NCBI GenBank assembly: GCA_018881555.1
Contig: JACAXG010000330.1
Span: forward strand, 109,802 to 173,801
Source: Amblyornis subalaris
Taxonomy: Eukaryota; Chordata; Aves; Passeriformes; Ptilonorhynchidae
Length of the DNA: 64,000 bases
Reading direction: 5' to 3'
Below the pieces are notes generated by a model that made no database searches, had not been told where the DNA came from, and saw nothing but the letters and a program-made list of their open reading frames with translations. Positions within the stretch are counted from its first letter, which is position 1; every line of letters starts with the position of its first letter. The position numbers were made by a program, and so were the translations under genes. Shown one piece after another: positions 34,418 through 48,069 of the stretch.

Positions 34418-37400
34418 AGAAGATATTTTTAAAAAAAGGATGAGATTATTTTAAAGCATCCCAGAATTTGTTCTTATAGTAATGTGAAGAACTTTTTCTA
34501 AAATTATTTTGGAGTCATATTTAAGAGAAGCAAGGAAGGTGAATTCCTTCTCTGAGAGAGGTAGGTATAGTCATACCACCAGTCAGTTTCACAAACACTA
34601 GCAGTTCTCAGGCAAATCTGTCAAATGGGCACTAGTATTGTTTTGTGCTTGAAGAGTTTGCAGAGTAAAAAATCAAGTACTGTGACCTTCTTGTCATTTT
34701 TGCATTGGGGATAATTTCTGCTGAATATGGCTGAAAATAATCAGGGTACAAAAATGTAGAGCATAGGTATCTGATCTCATTTCATCATTATGGTACAAGT
34801 AGTGAATCGTATGAAGATTACACTTTGATTTTAATTTAAATGGATTTTACTGGTAAATTGGATTTTGTCATGCTTCATAAGAATATATTTCGTAAAGCGA
34901 GCTGAATTGCCTACCTTTACAAATTGATATGGATCAGAAGAGAAACTTCATTTCATGCAACCTTTGAAATAACCATACAGAAATGTAAAATTTACTCTTA
35001 CAAGTCATCTGTGGCTCCAATGCATTAAGAATCTTTTTTATCTGATCAGACGCAAAAGTTTGCCTTATATTTACCATCTTTATTATCATCTCCAATATCA
35101 AGCAGTACCTTAAATATAATCTTTTTTATTTTTCCAAAAATATTAGTATTAATTTCTTAACTCCACCCATTGTAAATATGCCTCGATTTCCTGCTTTATT
35201 CCTACGCCTCATTTGAGCTAATCTTTTTCAAAGTAATTTGAAATACCTCTTCACTCATGAGACACTGAATGCGAACCTTTTACAAAACATAACTCTTTTT
35301 TTCTGGAAATTCCAATAAAGCAGAATATGCTTGCCTCACTCTACACTTTTCATAGGATTCTGCATATGATTTTTTGCATTGTTTCACTCATGCCATAAAA
35401 CTTATGTATTATGCAATGAAAGTAAACATATTCTAAAATTATATAGTCTATTAATTACATATGCATTAAATGCTTTTTTGAAGAAGTATTAAACTTGGTA
35501 TACACAAATATCCAATATGCCTTACCTCCAACAAAAAAGCAAAACCTAAAAGGATTTTAGTTATTATAGAACTAAACTGGTGAAAAACATTTTCATGCTG
35601 TACTTAGACAACAATATATGAAGAATTCACTCTATTTGCTTAAATGAGTAATTTCTTATAATCTAGAGAGTACTATTTGTATTTAAGTTCCTTATAATAT
35701 TAATATATTTTAGTATATTTTATTCCTTTATACTATATTTAGTCAGTGTATTAATATTTAATGGTATTAACAGTACATTAACATATCACTTGTAAATCAT
35801 CTACTGACAAAAATATCATAATACTCCCACATGTGTTAGTCTAAAACTATATATCCATAAAGTATCAAACAAAATTGTGCTTCAAAATGCTTAAACTGCA
35901 GTTTTCAAGGTATACTTAAAAACCCCTGCAAAACCACAAAAAGCAGCTATTACAGGTGATTACTCCTATTAAGAAAAAAAATTGCTCAAAATCATTTGAT
36001 CTACTAAAAAGACTATCTTTTACACATTAAATGATGTATTTTAAAATATATGTATGGTATCAGCTAGTCTCTAAATATCCTGCCCTGTAATATGGTGTAA
36101 TAAGGAATCTGCAAGGAGCAGTGAGATGTTGATGAAGGTAAGGTCAGTTCCACGCTGAGGCCAGATCTATCTCACTCTTGTTAAAGATCACATGTAAAGC
36201 CAGGGTAGAGTTTGGGGTAAATTCTGGTTTTGGTGATCCACAAAGATTTGAAGTTCAGGCAGACTGGGTGGAGATAATTGGAAAAGCTATGTGTGTCTGG
36301 GTGATTTTACCTACACATATTTTGATATGTTTTTCCATAACAGACAACCGTGTTTAGTTGTATTCGCATACTGTAATGCAAAACTGCTTTTTCTCTTCCT
36401 CCAGACTAAATAACCAAAGCATTTTAGAAAGATCAAATTGTACAGTCAAACACATAACGAATTCTTGCTCATAAACTTAAGGTGCATTTTCTTGATACCA
36501 AGTCCTTCCTGCAACAATAATGGTCTTGTAGCATTGTTATGGAGTAAAGGCAGTGTATCTTAAGTGAGGAAATTTTAATAAATATCAGTTAGTTTTGTAT
36601 TATTATTATTATATCTGTTTCCAAGGAGATAAAAGTTAATATTTACCTTCCCATAAGCAGAAAAATGAAAATGCATTCTTCTTTCAGAGATCACACAGAG
36701 CTAAGTTTGTGGTCAACAAAAATATTGTGAGTGCTGTTGCCTAGCAACCTTCATGCGAGGAAAATTATATTCCTGAGCATAGTTTACATTGTAATGTATG
36801 ATTCTAGGATACCTATAAAATGTTGAAAGCTGCAATGTTGCTTCTGTAAAATGAACACAGCATCCTATAATATTGGATGTTAATTTTAATTCTTACAAAG
36901 AGTATTATTTGTTTAGCAAAAACAAAGACGTAAATTTTCCCACTAATTAATGTGGAAAAAAATTGCAAAGAATCACATGATTAGTCACTAGGGAAAACAC
37001 ACTCAAGTCCATCATTAACACTGAGTTCTTATTCTCAAAACTATGCCATGGTGTTTGGGATTTTTTTTAAGTAACGACAAATATTGCTATCTCAAAGAAA
37101 GAGATTGTTTTGTTAAAGTATAAGAAGGACATCAATGTGTGGAAAAAACCTCATGTGTATATGTCTCATTAATATTAATGCTATTTATTGGACGAATTTG
37201 CCATCCTACGCAGCTTCATACATTCACAGGATGGCTCCATTAGAATATTAACTGTGCTCTCTCAGTGCAAAGGCTTGGTTCATCTTCTGTTTCATTTCAG
37301 ATGAAAATAATTAGGATAGAAATTGTCCGTATTTTGAAGAATCTTGATATAGAAAGCGGTACAAAATTTGGCTTTGTCCTCAGGTATAATCAACATATAG

Positions 37401-37662
37401 AGATTACCTAAGCAAGTTCAACACTACAATGAATGTCTATTTAACACAAAGCAACAATATTCAAGTAGTGCTTTCCATTAATCATGCTATTCCATCATGA
37501 TTAAGAAAAAATATAACTATCAAAACACTTTGTCACTAAAGTTCAGATTAATTGAGGTTTAAAACAGATCTATGAAATACTGACTATAGTGCTTTCTGTA
37601 AGAGAATATTTTGAATTGAGCTTTCTTATGCATTGTGCATAAGAAACTATTAAGTTACAATA
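34418..37662. other. AT-rich spacer, no gene seen
   Basis: Contains a short (ATT)n run near 36600-36613 and a palindromic GTTGCCTAGCAAC at 36736-36748, discussed under findings. No exon or RNA gene recognised. Confidence 0.5.
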
Positions 37663-37667
37663 AGAGT

Positions 37668-37975
37668 TGTCGCACTTGGACATGAAAAGAACCACGCAGA
37701 CTCAGCTCTGTCAAGACAAGAAGCAAGAAAGGGGCCAGACGACCCCGAGCTTGTTTATTTATATGTTCTTAGAAACCACCGTGGATTGGAGGGTGAGGAT
37801 ACCACCCCTCAATCACACTGGTCAAAGGAAAAATCCATCAAACGTCTCCGCCTAAGAAAATGGAATGCAAACAATAAAGGACGGTTAGCAAAACATGGCT
37901 ATGTTTACAGAAAGTGCGTGAGAACTCTGTTACAGAAATGAAAAACTTCAAAGAACTGCAAAACTCAGAGCGACA
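37668..37975 (-). repeat. Short solo LTR with 5-bp target-site duplication
   Basis: A 308-bp unit with inverted ends: TGTCGCACTTGG on the left, and CTCAGAGCGACA on the right, whose complement starts TGTCGCTCTGAG. It is flanked by AGAGT at 37663-37667 and 37976-37980. On the minus strand a TATAAATAAA string (37763-37754) combines a TATA box and a polyA signal and sets the orientation. A 62-codon open frame inside it is chance. No internal viral sequence remains. The compact size resembles alpharetrovirus-type LTRs, but relatedness was not tested. Confidence 0.8.
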
Positions 37976-37980
37976 AGAGT

Positions 37981-40900
37981 AATTCTGAAAACTTATCTGA
38001 ATTATCAATTTTTATGTGTAACAGTCTTGTGAAACACATTTTTTGATCACATGAGAATCGAGATATTTGGATTCCATTTGGTAAATATTTAAATTCCTCT
38101 TAATTAAACTTTGATAATTTACATATGCAATGCTAGATGAAGTTTGTCACTTCCTCTGAATCCCTTTGTCATCCCTTTATAGAAATTGAATAAGACAAAC
38201 AATGTGACCTCAGACTTGTTAGGCAGATCAATGTAGCAATGAGATATCATTTAGTTATGCTGGCTAACACCAAGAGCTGTTTTGTGATTTGTCAGAAAGG
38301 AATCAGTGCTTCTTTTATGACTAGTTGTAGCAAAAAAGCAGCAGGAGAGATACTTTAAATGTTTCTATTTGCTTTCTATAAATCCACCTGAACATCTGTA
38401 TTTGGTGCCACATCTACATTTATAAAACTATATCATAGCCAAAAGATATTAAATAATATATTTAAATTTTCTTCCTTTGATAGCATCACTCATTTCTTTC
38501 TAGTAATGAGAACCCAGTTAGCTCGAGCTATTTAAAGTGTAAGGACTACATTTAGCTATAATCCAATATATTTAGACTCTTCTATAATCTAGGCATAAAT
38601 CTCTAGAAAAGAACCACTTAAAGTAGCTTTTCTTAGCTTAGATTGTTGGTTTAGGCTGGAATAAGTCATTGCATGCTTGTGTATCTCCCCTGGCTATAAA
38701 GAGAGCAAAGAAGACTAGGTCAAACTAGGCCCAACAAAATTTCATATTGTATCACAGGTAAGACTTATAACTATTCTAGAACTTTGTTACTATGCAAACA
38801 AGGATTATAAGCATGATATGATTTAATTAGTATTTATGACTGAAAATAGAATTATTTTGTTATTTAGTTAGAATTGGCATTTATTAACTTGCCTATCTTA
38901 TACAAATTCCTTTCAAATTCTCATTTCCCCCATCTAACACATCTCCTTGGATAATTTTTAATTGGAAAAAAATAAGATATTTTTCATCCAGAGCCTCTCA
39001 TTTCCATACAAACTCTAATTGGTGCTTCCAAGAAATATCAAGTTTTCTGACCTCTCTGTAGCCCATGTTGAAATAACAAATGCACAGAGGCTCTGCTTCT
39101 TGAAAAAACAAAATCTGATGGTAGCAAATGAGAACAAAATACCAGAAAACAAATTTCAGAGTGTTAAAATTTCAGAGGCGTGGTGTCAACTGTCTGACCA
39201 GACTAGGACTAGACCACTCTAGAACCCCCAGACCTGCCAAGAACCTGGGCAGGATTCAGTGGCTAACTCTTCCCCAAATGATTAGGGATTTGGGCTAGTT
39301 ATTTCTTTTTGGTATCTGAATATAGGTTTCTCTACAGATTCCTGGTAAGTTTAGGGTCTTGGGTGATACCTCACACAGGTGATAAGAGCAGGAGGAAATT
39401 TTATTTTTTAATAGTATGTATAGATGTTACCTGTTTCTTAAATTGTGAAAATCCACCATAGCCAAGATTCAACTTTAAATTCAACTTTAGACACAGCTTA
39501 GACACAGTCTATTACATCTCACTGAATTTTTGCTACACTGAAAAGCAAAAAGGTAAATTTATGCTTATTGAAGAGATTATAAGATGTAGAAGAGAGTGAT
39601 TTGATTTTTNAAAATTATTTTATGTTTTTAATTTGGGTGGGAATTGGGTTTTGTTTTTAGATTTTTTTTTTTTTTTTAAAGAAAGAACAATACATTAAAT
39701 AGGTCATGTCACCAGATAGCAAAATCAGAGAAAGAAAAATATTCACTGCAGCTCCCTGCTGTCCTTTGAGATACAACATATATAGGAAATTCTCTCAATT
39801 TTCCAATATACAAGTTGAGTTTCAGAAGCTTGCCCATCATCAGGGAAGAGCTGTTCCCAATGACTGTAAATAACCCTTCCCTCTTGTCAGTTCTGCTGCT
39901 GCAGTAATACTGCCAGAAGATATAGGCCTCAAGGTATCTCCAGTACAGAACCAGTGAAATGTTTCACTGTGAATAATGTATTTTGGCAGATGCTTGATCT
40001 TATCTTTTAAAAGTAAAACTGAAAGTAGACTTCCACAGAGTTCAGACATTTCATCTTTTTGAAAAGTTCCCTTTGACAAAGTAATAGATAGCTGGCTATC
40101 CTGTGTCTCTTACTGCATCAAGATATTAAGCTGCACAACTGTGATGAGCATGCCAGTCCTTTAAAAAATCACAAAAAAAGCCATTTCAAAATGTCTATTA
40201 AAATAGGCTGTCTGCAAACGTTACCTCCTTATATTTCAGATCTCAGCTAGCTGTTCCGTCAGGTTCTGTTCTTTATTTTGCAGCTGAAGAATCCCACTGG
40301 AGCTTGAATTTGGGAGCAAGACCTGAATAAATTAAGCATTCAGTATGTACGAGACTGAAAAAGGGTCATTGGAATTTGAATACTTTCAACACACAATCTC
40401 ATGATCTATTCATTAGTGAAAAGAGCAATCACAGGAAAATAAATCTGAAGTAAAACAAAATGGAAAAAACAGAGACAGTACCTGGGAGAAAAAAAAGGGA
40501 TATTATCTGTATAAATGTGTAAGTGAACTGTATGTGGAAAGAAGAATGAAAGACAGAGAAATGAAGAAACACAACCAAAGAAAGATATTGGAAGGAGAAG
40601 AGATTAAAAGGAAAAATAGCTAGAGAAAATTTAAACTGGAAAGAAATATTAGAAACCATTTTATTAAACATGAAAACCAAAATAGATGCAGGAAACTAAT
40701 ATACACTTAACAGCACCAAAACTTTGTAAAAGGGAATAAACATAAATAAATGGATAGAGATAGCAAGTCATTTGTAATGAGAGATGTTTAGGAAACAGAA
40801 GGAAAAAGAAATTATGTGAATAAAAAAAGGAAGGCAGTACAAAAAGGGAAAAATTAAATCCAGACTGGTGAAATAAATTTTGAAAAATATACATTAGTAA

Positions 40901-41489
40901 GAACTTGAGGTTGTAATTTTAGGGGATTTTTTTGCATGTGGGCATCTAAAATTTTCAGTTGTGTAGCTTACATTGCCCGTTCCTCTATAAAGAAGCACTT
41001 TTAAAAAGAAATCATGTTAATACATGGAATTTTTGGTTCTGAACTGTGTTTGAAATGGTCAAGTAATTTGAAAAGATTTGAGGAAATGGGGAAAAAAAAG
41101 CAATGACTCTTATGAGATCCATTTTACATCTTGCAAATAAAATGACGAAAGTATATGTCTAATCTTTTTGTTTACATGCTTAAACTTTTTAAAGCTTTAG
41201 TTTGTTCAAGTACAATCTTCCCCTTTCTTATTTCTGCTCCTTTCTTCTGGAAATTGTACGGTGAGATATTCTTTTTATGGTCAATATAATTTCTCACTGA
41301 TACAATTCCTAGAAGCAGATATTAAACTTCTCTAAGAGGACTCATATCTAGGCTAAAAATCCAGATTTAGGTATCCAGATTTTAGCTGTGTGTGAATCAA
41401 CTCTTTAGTCTCATGCTGCAGTAGGTGGAGATACAGGTAGGTATTTCAACAAAACCCAATGAAGTGCACATTAGTAATCATGGCACTAT
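37981..41489. other. AT-rich spacer, no gene seen
   Basis: Complex AT-rich DNA with a T-run near 39661-39677 and one undetermined base (39610). Purine-rich stretches at 40440-40890 give spurious minus-strand frames rich in Phe. No gene recognised. Confidence 0.5.
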
Positions 41490-41745
41490 TCTTTCCAAGT
41501 AATACTGGCCCATGCTGAGGCCATGATTTCCAGATAATGTCTAAACATCTGCCTGCTGGTGGGAAGGAGGGAGGAAATTCCTATTTTGTTTTGCTGGCAT
41601 TCACAGCTTTGCTTCACCTGTTAAACTGTCTTTATTGCAACCCACAAGTTTTCAGCTTTTCCCCTTCTGATTCTCCCTTCCATCCTGCTGGGACAGAAGT
41701 GGGGAGTGACTGGGTGGTTGCATAGGTGCTAGCTGGGGTCAAAAA
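41490..41745 (+). repeat. Avian ERVL-type LTR, 3' portion
   Basis: Shares with the copy at 29041-29505 the order AACATCTGCCTGC..GGGAAG, then AAATTCCTATTTTGTTTTGC, AAACTGTCTTTATTGCAACC, AGTTTTCAGCTTTTCCCCTT and GCTAGCTGGGGTCAAAAACG. Only the region around and after the polyA signal is preserved. The upstream part has drifted beyond recognition, and no terminal duplication was found. A 62-codon frame at 41537-41725 is chance. Confidence 0.7.
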
Positions 41746-44700
41746 CGGAATAGAGCCCTTCATTCATATAAAAATACCTACACAAAGATGCACCAATATT
41801 TCATATAATGTTCTTTAGTTTGAGGAGTCATACTGGACTTTCTGCATAGAAACTATTTCCTTATTCAGTTTTGAAACAGTTAATTCAAGAACTCCAAAGG
41901 CTCAACTGATTTTCTAAAGGTTGTAATTTTCCCCTATTTCATTTTAAGTGTTCACTTCTTCCCATTGAATATTTAGCTTCGCAACAGCTCTACAGTGGCA
42001 AACAGCAAAAATCAAGTTACACAAAACACATCACATTTATTTTTACACACTCCCAATGCTGTTATTTCATGATCTGATCACTGAAAACAGTGTATAGGCT
42101 GGACAAAAGCATAAGTCTCATGGGCAGAAAGGAATGCCTAATTCAGCATTTATTTACAGCAGCAGGTGATTGCTTCCCCTACAAGCACAGAACACCAAAC
42201 TTGATTATGAACCTAACATTTGACAGCCTGCATGATCTGTGAGTCAATAGGTGCAGCAGGACTTTCTGGATAGATTAAATCTTGAAGTGGAGTGGGCGGA
42301 GGGAGAAACTGATGGGAAAGAAAATTAAATGAAACTAAGAAGTAAAATCACAGTCACTGAAATACACTTATTGAATACTTCTAACTGTTAAAGTATATGT
42401 GGGGCATAAAATTACTAACATTGGAAAATTAAACTGACTTCTAGGAAGGTTAGGGTAGGAAATTTTGTTCTCAATTGCCTGAGTCAATTATTCTATTCAT
42501 TGATGCAAATCAGCTACCTCTAGGATTACATTGACATAAATGAGGGCAAGTAGATTCAGTCATTCAGAGAATGACCTTTCTTTAAAGGAAAATTTATTTT
42601 TTATTTACTTTTTTTTAGTAAAAAGCTTAACTTAGAGAATAAAAAATTTAAATAATATAGGAAAACAGAAATGGATGAGAGAATAACATTTTTATGCCAT
42701 TTAGACTACACTGCATACTTTATTATATATTATAATTGCATAATACACACATTAAATTTCAAATAAATTAAATCTATTGCTTGGATATATATTTTATATA
42801 TTTATACATAGAAAACCTTATGTTCATATATATAATCACCTTACATTTTATAGGTTTAATACCCACAAATGTAAGGTATTTTTTAATAGAAAAATAGTCG
42901 ATAAATAAATAAAAGCTATTTTTGCTCTTCAAATTAAACATTACCCTGCATTTTCTTTTGAAAAAGAAAAAAATCAAATACTGTACCATCTATGCTTTTT
43001 AAATAAAACAGGTCACCAATGTGCATTTTATGATGGACAACTAGCTTGATGGAAGGAAGTATTCAAAACATTTGGAAATACGCATTTTACCAACTGTAAA
43101 TAAGTGAAATGTGTCCTTGATATAATATTTTTCCCCCTTAGAGAAGCAATTCTTCTTGAATTCAGACAAGAATGCTGAAATTTTAATCCCCATTCCTTCC
43201 TTTTTCCATTAAAAATTCTGGAGGGGAGGTGGGGCAGACTTTTTAAAACTATATGAAGTTAAAATTCAGTTCATTAAAATACAACAGTTGGGCATTTGCT
43301 GAGCTTCAGAAGCATTTTTCCATACAAATGAGCCAAAGTAGAACTTACACTGTGGAGCTAATCATTAAGAATTCTAATCATTTTAAATTCCTCACTCCAT
43401 GGGTGCTGATCTGATGGCTCCATAATTCAGTACATAAGAATAGGACTACATTAGAATTTAAAAAGAACAGTCCTCATGGTCACAGAGGGCCAGTTTTAGG
43501 CCTTAATGAATAATACATAGACAGGGGAGGAAAGAGATTTCATTCAGCATTCTAACCTGAACAATTATAGAAGAGTTTTGGAATAAAATGAGTTTCTTTG
43601 ATTCTATTCAGCTTGAAAGCTTTCACAATCAGCACATTCTAAATTTAGCACCAATGTATGAATAAGCTTCAAGTACTGGATGACTTATTTTCACCTAATG
43701 ACATTGGTCCTATGCAGATATATTGTTGCATTACTTCCATTTAATTAACTAAAGATTTCTGTTTATTATAATAATAATAAATAATAATAGTAATATAAAA
43801 TATAATAATATATATTCAATAATAATATTATTATTATTATTAGTCTAGCCACAAAATGAAACTGGTTGTATAAATTATTAATTGTGCAAAACACTACTCT
43901 CTTTCCTGGAAACATTCTGTAGTATCTTGTTACTTCTGCTTCTCCCTTGAATTTCAGTGAAACTTAAATTGTCCATGCTTGATGAGATTGAGAAAGCTAG
44001 GGATTCTTAGAAGCATTATTCCCTCAGTTCTCTATATAAATGTACAACTCTGAATTACATAAAATCCTGTTGAGAATTTAGAAAAAGGAATGCTGGCTTC
44101 ATCTAGAAAGGAAAAACAAGGAGAGCGAGAGCACGAAAAACCCACAGAGACAGAAGTATGTGAACAATTCATAAAACATGGTTCTATCATTTCAAGAAAG
44201 CCATTGCAGTGGAAACTTTTGAAACCACTCTGATACCATATCTATCCACCATCTTTCACCTTTTAAACGGATCTATGAGATTATTTTGAGGAAAATTACC
44301 AATATATTTTTTAATCCAAATATTCCCTTTACTTTGGAGCCCGACCAGAAAGTACATCAGTTTTAATCACATTTTATATCTTCTTCTAAAGTTGTTTAAC
44401 TTCTAAAATATATACAAAATTTAGTAATCTATTTTTGAAAAAGCAACAACATTTAAATTAATTGTTCGTTTCATAGATGACTAAGGAATTAAAGGAACAA
44501 GAGAGGAAAAAAAAAACAAAAAAGGGAAGAAACCTAGAAGTGTCAGTTTATTCTTTCCATAGGAAAAAAACCTATTTCCAAACCTAATATAAGGCAACAC
44601 ATCTCTAGAACTTTCTATCCAATAACAAATACCTCAGAAAAATCACGTTGGTATTGTGGCTTTCTTTTTGTTCTTTCTCTATCCCATCTCAGTGCCTACT

Positions 44701-46535
44701 TCCATTCCTCCATTTTCATTGGAAAAGGTACTTGCTTCTTCATTTACTCTTTGATTTTGTTATGTTTTTCAGGTCTGTGCACACCTCCTGCCATTAGTCA
44801 GAAATATGTCTGAGAGAGAGACCCAACATTTTTTAAAGAAATAAGGAAGTTGTTTTTTTTTAATTCATCAATATAATATTTTCTGTTAGTTTGCTTTCAG
44901 ACCAAAATGATGTTATGTACATCCTATGCTAAATTTATTATTCTATAATAAAATCCTACATTACAAGGATAACATAATAAAAGTGATATTGAATATAATC
45001 TTTGTCTTAACGTTGTCTGTACTTTTGACTTTAATTAAAATTGCCTCAGTTTTCTTTCCTTTTATTTGTAATACTGGTTCCATTCACCCTTTTGGACTCC
45101 TGCAATTTTTCTTTGTGCCATTCTACTACACTCTTCGTCTGCATTTCTATAATCTCATTGCTGTCTGAATTTTATTTCTTTTTGATATAAAACATTTTAG
45201 GAACAAGCAAATTAGTTCAGGAAAGAATAGAATCGTTCATTGTTTACATAAAGTAAGGGTGCTGTAGCATCTTGATGTCCCTTGGGAACAAAACTGATTG
45301 GAACAGGAACATTTTCTAATTCAAAGTAGTAGTGAAATGGTTAGTTATGAAAGTCATAATTTAGACTTAGTTTAATAACTTAGTTTAGAAAAAACAAGTA
45401 CATTGTTTTCTATTCTAAAGAAAATTAATCTGTGGTAACTAAAGATGTGAATATAAAATGTACTAAATACCTCCTTGATTATCTCATTCAAAAGACAGGT
45501 AATGTTAATCTGCTTTAACTTCATCTCTTTGAGGGAAGGGAAGATAATTCTATACAAGAATTTAATGCTCTTTAAATTCACACCATTAATTAGCAAAACT
45601 GTCCTAACTGTAGAATAGACTTGGCCTAAAAGACAGAATGATCAAGAACATTGAAAGTTGCACTGGGATTAATTTAAATAGAAGATTTCAGGGAATCTGC
45701 TGCTGAGAGGTACTTTACCAGCTCATGTCATTTTACTGATTACTTAGGAAAGGGCAGTCTCAGCACTATTAAAAAAACTTTTCAGCAGTGATAAACATTT
45801 CCTCTGAGCAAAGATAGTTAATAGAAGAGCAATTTTTCAAAGAAATGTGCATTAGGGCATTAAGGATACTGGATAAAATGAAGGGTGTACCAACTGAGAG
45901 TTAAATTCTTATTAGCATTTTTTTTTAAGCTTTTTACTGTTGACTTTTAATAGACAAAAAACAATTTCAGTTTATTGGGGGCAAGAACAGTTCAAAGAAA
46001 ACAACTATGTCATCAGAGGTATGCAAGACAAGCATCTGAAAAAAGAGGGGTGAATCCTGGAAAAAAATTCTAAATGGTAATTTGTAAATGTGATTGAAAC
46101 AATTAAACATGTGTATACCTGAGGGACAATAAAGAGCACTGCCCTGAATAATTTTGGTAGCAAATAATCAATGATGACACATCAAAGGAAAGGTTGAAAA
46201 ACCAAAGGCGGCTCTTTTTTTATTCCCATTTGCCTTCCAGCAGCTTCTTATAGACAGCACAGAAATGTTTCTGTGTACTCAATACTCCCATGATTTATTT
46301 TCAAATGTTATACGTTTCTGTTAAGGAATCTATAAACCTGAAAGGATGTTGCTGAAACTTTCAATGCACTAGTTGAGACATACTTAAAAACATGTTTGCT
46401 TTTGCTATTTGGAGTGCATTTACAAAACTGGGCTCTTACATCTCCTACATCCCTTCTCACAAATTCTGGGCCACCTAGGGAGAGAGGTGGGGAAGGACCT
46501 TTTGTCATATAAATATATTTCCATATTTTTAACCA
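41746..46535. other. AT-rich spacer, no gene seen
   Basis: Complex AT-rich DNA apart from the AAT-rich block at 43768-43842. Short open frames carry no domain signature. Confidence 0.5.
43768..43842. repeat. (AAT)n/(ATT)n low-complexity block
   Basis: An ATAATAATAA-type run (43768-43812) is followed by a TATTATTATTATTA run (about 43826-43841). The two halves are complementary and could pair into a hairpin. Confidence 0.9.
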
Positions 46536-46905
46536 TATGGCCTTTTCTGCACTCCTGGTGCTATTTCAGTCTAGCACTGCAGCACTGCCTTTCTCCAGTT
46601 TCCCTCCCCCATGTGCTGCAATCCCAACCTGGTCCAACATGACTAGAGCGGTGGGCTCAGGGAGCCATGGGATGGGAATGCAGTGCAGGGAGGCCACTTG
46701 CTCCTTGGGCTCCCCTTGCTGGTACTACTCCTGCCTGTCCTTTGGGCCAAGTACAGAGGCCTGTCTTAAAGGCAACGCTCACCGGGGGTAGCCAGTGAGG
46801 GCAAGGGAGGCTGTTCCGTGTCTCAGAAGAACAGGAGACCGTCACGGTGTTACAGAACCTGTTCCACTGCATGCTGCAGCCTCCTCCATGGCTAGAGGAT
46901 TCAGA
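46536..46905. other. GC-enriched stretch of unknown nature
   Basis: Roughly 370 bp noticeably richer in G+C than its flanks, with overlapping open frames of 77-93 codons on both strands. None shows a recognisable domain, and no terminal repeats were found. It could be an old repeat, a non-coding conserved element or an unrecognised exon. The sequence alone does not decide. Confidence 0.3.
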
Positions 46906-47354
46906 GGAAAAGGATGTTAGTAAGAACACAGAAATCACAGTCCTCAGACATAATCAAGCCAAATCCAGATTTTGATCTCTTCTTCAAAACAGTTAAAAGT
47001 ACTGCAGTTCTTCTTTGTATTGTGTTATGAGTTATTTTCATTATTAGTCTAAGAATCTTGAAAATAATAAAATTACATTAAGAGTTAAAACTATGTAAAA
47101 TGATAAAGCTATGAGACCATCCATATGCACTGAGGTAAAAATACCTCTGGTTCTTCCCAGGTAACCGTCATCAAAGTATTCCATCCTCCAACTAAACCAT
47201 CACCAGAAATGTGACCAAAATTAAAGCAAAGAATAATCTGTGCAGTTAGTAATAAAGATTTGTAACCTTCTTATTATTTTGTGTCTCTGGTCCAAAATTC
47301 TGCAGAGTAGATCCAGGGAAATTTTGTTTATAAAATCACTGTGAACAAAGGATG
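46906..47354. other. AT-rich spacer, no gene seen
   Basis: Short complex stretch. No gene or repeat recognised. Confidence 0.5.
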
Positions 47355-47480
47355 TGACTGTATTGGTTCCAACCACGACAGAGTTAGTTTTTGCAGTAAC
47401 CACGAGGAGGCATGGCTGGGACCTGGGGGTTATTCCATACCACCTCATATCATTTGCTGGGGATGGGGGGAGGGGGGAAG
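47355..47480 (+). repeat. Possible LTR fragment related to the ERVL-type family
   Basis: AACCACGACAGAGTTAGTTT and GGGGTTATTCCATACCACCT resemble the start and the pre-TATA region of the avian LTR family seen at 6800 and 29041. No TATA box, polyA signal or duplication could be confirmed. A G-rich run follows at 47459-47491. Confidence 0.35.
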
Positions 47481-47599
47481 GAGGAGGGGAGAGGTCTCTT
47501 CCAGGGAGAAGGGATTCCTTGTGGTAGAGGTAGCATGGCTGAGGTCCAGTTGGGTCAGGCTCTGTGGTGAGCATTTTGCATGTGAAACTAAAATAGCTG

Positions 47600-48069
47600 G
47601 TGTATCAAGGACCACTTACTGCATTCCTATGGCTCTAAGTCATTTGAATTTTTAATTGACAGGAACATGACTGACTTTCATCCTAATTATATCCTCATTC
47701 CAATGCAGAAATTGGACAAGAGGAAAACATAAGAGATATAGCAGTGCAATTAAGTCCTTCACCTAAGTAAATAGTTAAACACCTGATTATGTAAGGAAGC
47801 CCAATTAACATCAGTAGAGCTACCCAGCTGCTTTCAGTTAAATGTCTGTTTACCAACTTTGCTGGACTATGACCTTAATAAAGTAATTGTTGTGCTCTCA
47901 TCTTTTTTTACACACAGGCAAATGATAAATCTTGTGAGTTAAATGATAAATCTTGTGACTCAAAATGGTTTTCTTGCAATTTTATGAGCATCAAGAACAA
48001 GGTGGTGTCATCCATCACAGAGATAATCTCCCTAACAAAGTTGTTTTTTTTTAATGCTTTGAGACTCAG
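47600..48069. other. AT-rich spacer, no gene seen
   Basis: Complex sequence. A direct repeat AAATGATAAATCTTGTGA occurs at about 47919-47936 and 47940-47957; otherwise nothing recognised. Confidence 0.5.
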
